Source: Ruminococcus flavefaciens
GTDB taxonomy: Bacteria > Bacillota > Clostridia > Oscillospirales > Ruminococcaceae
Direction of reading: 5' to 3'
Assembly: GCA_002310115.1 (NCBI GenBank)
Contig: DBYI01000083.1
Location: 1 to 64,000, forward strand
DNA length: 64,000 nucleotides
Shown: positions 61,628 to 64,000 of the stretch, one piece after another
Position numbering within the stretch: position 1 is the first letter of the stretch
How the letters are laid out: each line of letters opens with the position of its first letter
Program-made: the position numbers and the translations under genes
The notes under the pieces: model-generated
The model's input: only the letters and a program-made list of their open reading frames with translations
What the model was told of the DNA's origin: nothing
Databases searched by the model: none

Positions 61628-62455
61628 ATGAAAAAAGTAATTGCAACACTCACATTCATTGCAGCACTCACTCTCGCAGGCTGTGGAAATGTAACTCCTT
61701 CAGCTGACGTTGAGCCAGCAACCACAACTCAGGCTGCCAAAGTTAAAGTTGAGGATACCACATCAGAAGACAAGATGAAACTCATAGGTGATAAGGCTAC
61801 AGGTAGTTCTGTATTTATTATCACTGTTGACAACAAAACAGGCAAGAGCATTAAGGGATTCTCCGTAAAGACAGGTTCTGAGGAAAAGTTCCCAAGCAAT
61901 ATGCTTCAGGAGAACGACCCATTCATTAAAAATGAAAGACGTAAACTCTACTACGTTCCTGTCAACAGCGAAGGCTACGCTATCGGTAACAGTGACGCTA
62001 TCGCAAACGAGGAATATATCATAAAGATAGATTTCAGCGATGACAAGTCAGCAGTACTCCACCAGTTCCCTTTCGGCGACCTTGATAGCTGCGAACTCCA
62101 TCTTGACAAGGAAGTAGCTTATATAGAGTATACTTCAAAACTCTCCGACCAGAAGGTAAGCACAAAGGAAGCTGAAAACATGATAGCTTCAATGGAAGCT
62201 GAACAGGAGCCTACAACTGAAAAGAAAAAGGTTACTGAGCCAGCATATACTCAGCCTGTTTATGAAGAGCCTGTGTATACTCAGCCTCCAACAACACAGT
62301 ACATTGCTCCTACAACAGAATACATCGAACCTACTACAGTTTACATAGAACCTGACACTCAGGCTCCCGAACCTACTGAGGCTGTTATTGAAACTCCTAC
62401 AAGTCCAGATGGCGGGTGTATAGCAGGCCAGGGCGGCGGAGCACTCACATGGTAA
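61628..62455 (+). CDS. Lipoprotein with Pro/Thr/Glu-rich tail
   Basis: A 275-residue lipoprotein: lipobox LTLAGC at about residue 20, a beta-rich domain (about 55-170, SVFIITVDNKTGKSIKGFSV, core IITVDNKTGKSIKGF) and a low-complexity tail of P-T-x-Y/E repeats (about 195-255) ending DGGCIAGQGGGALTW. No family was recognised; the core pattern resembles domains that sense or bind in the cell wall. It is co-transcribed with the transglutaminase-like gene and overlaps the acyltransferase gene by seven bases. Confidence 0.75.
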   Translation: MKKVIATLTFIAALTLAGCGNVTPSADVEPATTTQAAKVKVEDTTSEDKMKLIGDKATGSSVFIITVDNKTGKSIKGFSVKTGSEEKFPSNMLQENDPFIKNERRKLYYVPVNSEGYAIGNSDAIANEEYIIKIDFSDDKSAVLHQFPFGDLDSCELHLDKEVAYIEYTSKLSDQKVSTKEAENMIASMEAEQEPTTEKKKVTEPAYTQPVYEEPVYTQPPTTQYIAPTTEYIEPTTVYIEPDTQAPEPTEAVIETPTSPDGGCIAGQGGGALTW

Positions 62456-63498
62456 ACGGTCGTGTGCTCTATCTGAGCCGTATAAAAGCATTAGCCTGTA
62501 TCGCTGTAGTTGTTCTGCACACGTTCTTTACAGCCGCAAATTTTGCGGCTGTTCCATATCAGCTTCGCACTATGTCAGCCGTAAGAAACTGTATGATGTG
62601 GGCTGTACCATGTTTTGTTATGGCTTCGGGAGCACTGCTTCTAAACAGTAAAAGAGTACTTACACCGAAAAAGTTGTTCGGAAAGTATTTTCTGAGGATG
62701 GTATTCGCACTAATCGTATTTTCAGTTCTATTCTCAGTATTTGACGCATTTACAACTGCCCACTATACTCCATTTGAGACTTTGAAGGACACATTCAGCG
62801 ATATATTCCTTGGAACCGGATGGCCGCATATGTGGTATATCTACCTGATGATGGCAATATATCTACTGCTTCCTTTTTACAAGATCATCTGCGATCATGC
62901 TTCAGCTTCACAGATAAAGTATCTGCTGCTGTTATATTCGATATTCCTTTCACTGATACCATTCATCGAAACAATATCGGGGAAAAAGCTTCCTTTTTAC
63001 ATATGTGTTTTCAGCATTTATCCCCTTTACCTTTTCTTTGGACATGCACTTCATACCGGAATCATAAGGCTTCCGAAAAACGCTTCAGGAATAATGTTCC
63101 TTATTTGTACAGGTATCACTGCAATGCTTACCGTATATGCAATGTCAGTGGAAAAGAGTTCGCCAGAAGCAAGCAAGAGAATGATATCTTTTCTCAGCGT
63201 ATATTCGTTTCCAATCTATGCAGCGGCTTCCATAGGAGCTTTTGCTTATATCCGCAAGACAAGGAATTCACCTGTTCCTATTTTCGATACTATTGCTTCA
63301 GAACTCGACAACTGTTCATTCGGAATTTATCTGCTCCATATGGCAGTACTTAAATTCATTTTTGCAGTTTTAAAGTTCAACCCTTTCGAACACGGCGGAA
63401 CAATAACTATAATTGGAATATGCATAATAACTCTTGTAATTTCCTATGCTCTAACAAGACTTCTCAGGCTCGTTCCATGTATTAAAAAGATTATATGA
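62449..63498 (+). CDS. Acyltransferase 3 family membrane protein
   Basis: A 349-residue protein with about ten membrane helices. It has the family start RIKALACIAVVVLHTFF (with the conserved His of VVLH), WAVPCFVMASGALLL and later FGIYLLHMAVLKF. OafA/YrhL-type enzymes O-acylate surface sugars. The ATG at 62449 overlaps the lipoprotein stop (ATGGTAA) and follows GGCGGAG, so it is probably translated with it. A terminator follows. Confidence 0.88.
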   Translation: MVNGRVLYLSRIKALACIAVVVLHTFFTAANFAAVPYQLRTMSAVRNCMMWAVPCFVMASGALLLNSKRVLTPKKLFGKYFLRMVFALIVFSVLFSVFDAFTTAHYTPFETLKDTFSDIFLGTGWPHMWYIYLMMAIYLLLPFYKIICDHASASQIKYLLLLYSIFLSLIPFIETISGKKLPFYICVFSIYPLYLFFGHALHTGIIRLPKNASGIMFLICTGITAMLTVYAMSVEKSSPEASKRMISFLSVYSFPIYAAASIGAFAYIRKTRNSPVPIFDTIASELDNCSFGIYLLHMAVLKFIFAVLKFNPFEHGGTITIIGICIITLVISYALTRLLRLVPCIKKII

Positions 63499-63500
63499 CT

Positions 63501-63525
63501 AAAAGCTCCCTTGTGGGAGCTTTTT
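63501..63525 (+). terminator. Terminator after the acyltransferase gene
   Basis: AAAAGCTCCC (63501-63510) pairs with GGGAGCTTTT (63515-63524). Confidence 0.85.
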
Positions 63526-63542
63526 ACTACACCGAGGTAATA

Positions 63543-64000
63543 ATGAAAAAAATAGATACTAAAAAATACAGTCTTTATATTCCCTTTGCGGAAAGCATTA
63601 AAATATGTAAAGTTTTCCCTATTTCAGTCACTAAAAAATACCAAAGCGGTATCATTTATGAATCTGAGAACTGCATTCTTATCCGTCACAAAAACAACTT
63701 CACCTATCTCTGTGGCACTCCGAATGATAATGAAATCCACGAGATACATCAGCTTATCCTATCAGAAAAGCTGAAATTTATGTGCAACGATAACTCTTTA
63801 TGCCAGGAGATTGCAGCCTTGGGCAGAGTAGAGCTTATACCACGTGATATTTACAGCTACCCTGTGAATAATGCTCCGGAAGTACATATTCCTGAATGCT
63901 TTTCCCTGAAAAGAATAGACCGTGAGCTTTTTGACAGCATTACAGGCGCAGTTCCACCATCTTTGTACTGGGATAACTATGAACAGTTCAGCCATAATGG
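63543..64000 (+). CDS. Possible GNAT-type acetyltransferase, N-terminal part (cut by window end)
   Basis: An open frame of 152 codons starts at ATG 63543 after GAGG and runs off the window. The sequence begins MKKIDTKKYSLYIPFAESIK and ends with FDSITGAVPPSLYWDNYEQF. The final pattern resembles the start of a GNAT domain preceded by an N-terminal extension, but the acetyl-CoA site would lie beyond the window. The identity is tentative; the reading frame itself is well supported by the RBS and lack of stops. Confidence 0.6.
   Translation, partial: MKKIDTKKYSLYIPFAESIKICKVFPISVTKKYQSGIIYESENCILIRHKNNFTYLCGTPNDNEIHEIHQLILSEKLKFMCNDNSLCQEIAALGRVELIPRDIYSYPVNNAPEVHIPECFSLKRIDRELFDSITGAVPPSLYWDNYEQFSHN

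Noticed and set aside
1..64000. CRISPR arrays, tRNA and rRNA genes
   Set aside because: No regularly spaced repeats, tRNA cloverleaf or rRNA-like conserved sequence was found on either strand by reading.

Overview
The window looks like a chromosome segment of a cellulosome-forming Ruminococcus (Ruminococcus flavefaciens or a close relative; family-level inference). The basis is several secreted proteins with type-I-like dockerin repeats (an 896-955 GDVNSDG-type dockerin in a GH9 protein, dockerin-serpin, dockerin-transglutaminase, a free dockerin), a type III glutamine synthetase, low-to-medium G+C and Firmicutes-type Shine-Dalgarno sites and sigma-A promoters.

0.4-11.1 kb, all on the minus strand apart from the glnN tail, is a sulfur block: luxS, an aminotransferase and a phenylacetate-CoA ligase; then an operon methyltransferase - cystathionine synthase/lyase - cysteine synthase - LysR regulator; then a NitT/TauT-type ABC importer. 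The cysteine operon is preceded by a complete attenuator (34-aa Cys-rich leader peptide, antiterminator, terminator), and the importer has a second leader peptide ending in Cys-Cys.

11.4-21.7 kb holds a 28-aa hydrophobic peptide with toxin-like RNA architecture, a MerR regulator with a textbook operator and a paralogous DXS-like enzyme, a cassette HPrK-like kinase - PqqD - S26 peptidase - ABC exporter, VanW, a Wzx-like flippase, a GNAT enzyme and a small membrane protein.

21.9-32.6 kb is an L-arabinose operon (araA, FGGY kinase, four-part ABC importer, AraR and AraC-type regulators) whose araD is broken by two compensating frameshifts. A GGDEF protein and a secreted metallophosphoesterase follow.

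36.4-53.7 kb is a dockerin island disturbed by rearrangement. A GH9 dockerin protein that has lost all recognisable catalytic carboxylates sits between an ABC-F antibiotic-resistance gene and a decayed copy of that gene's 3' end. A second dockerin protein carries three degenerate GH11-like modules. The two share a roughly 300-residue tail (dockerin, SH3-like, 'KPVIYLYP' module). Between them lie a YtrA-like ABC operon with a serine hydrolase and a decayed IS. Beyond the second lie a multi-hairpin non-coding region and a free dockerin gene.

53.9-64 kb carries a GH3 lipoprotein, a dockerin-serpin, an ECF sigma/anti-sigma pair, a dockerin-SH3-transglutaminase protein, a lipoprotein, an acyltransferase and a cut GNAT-like gene. 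No rRNA, tRNA or CRISPR array was seen.
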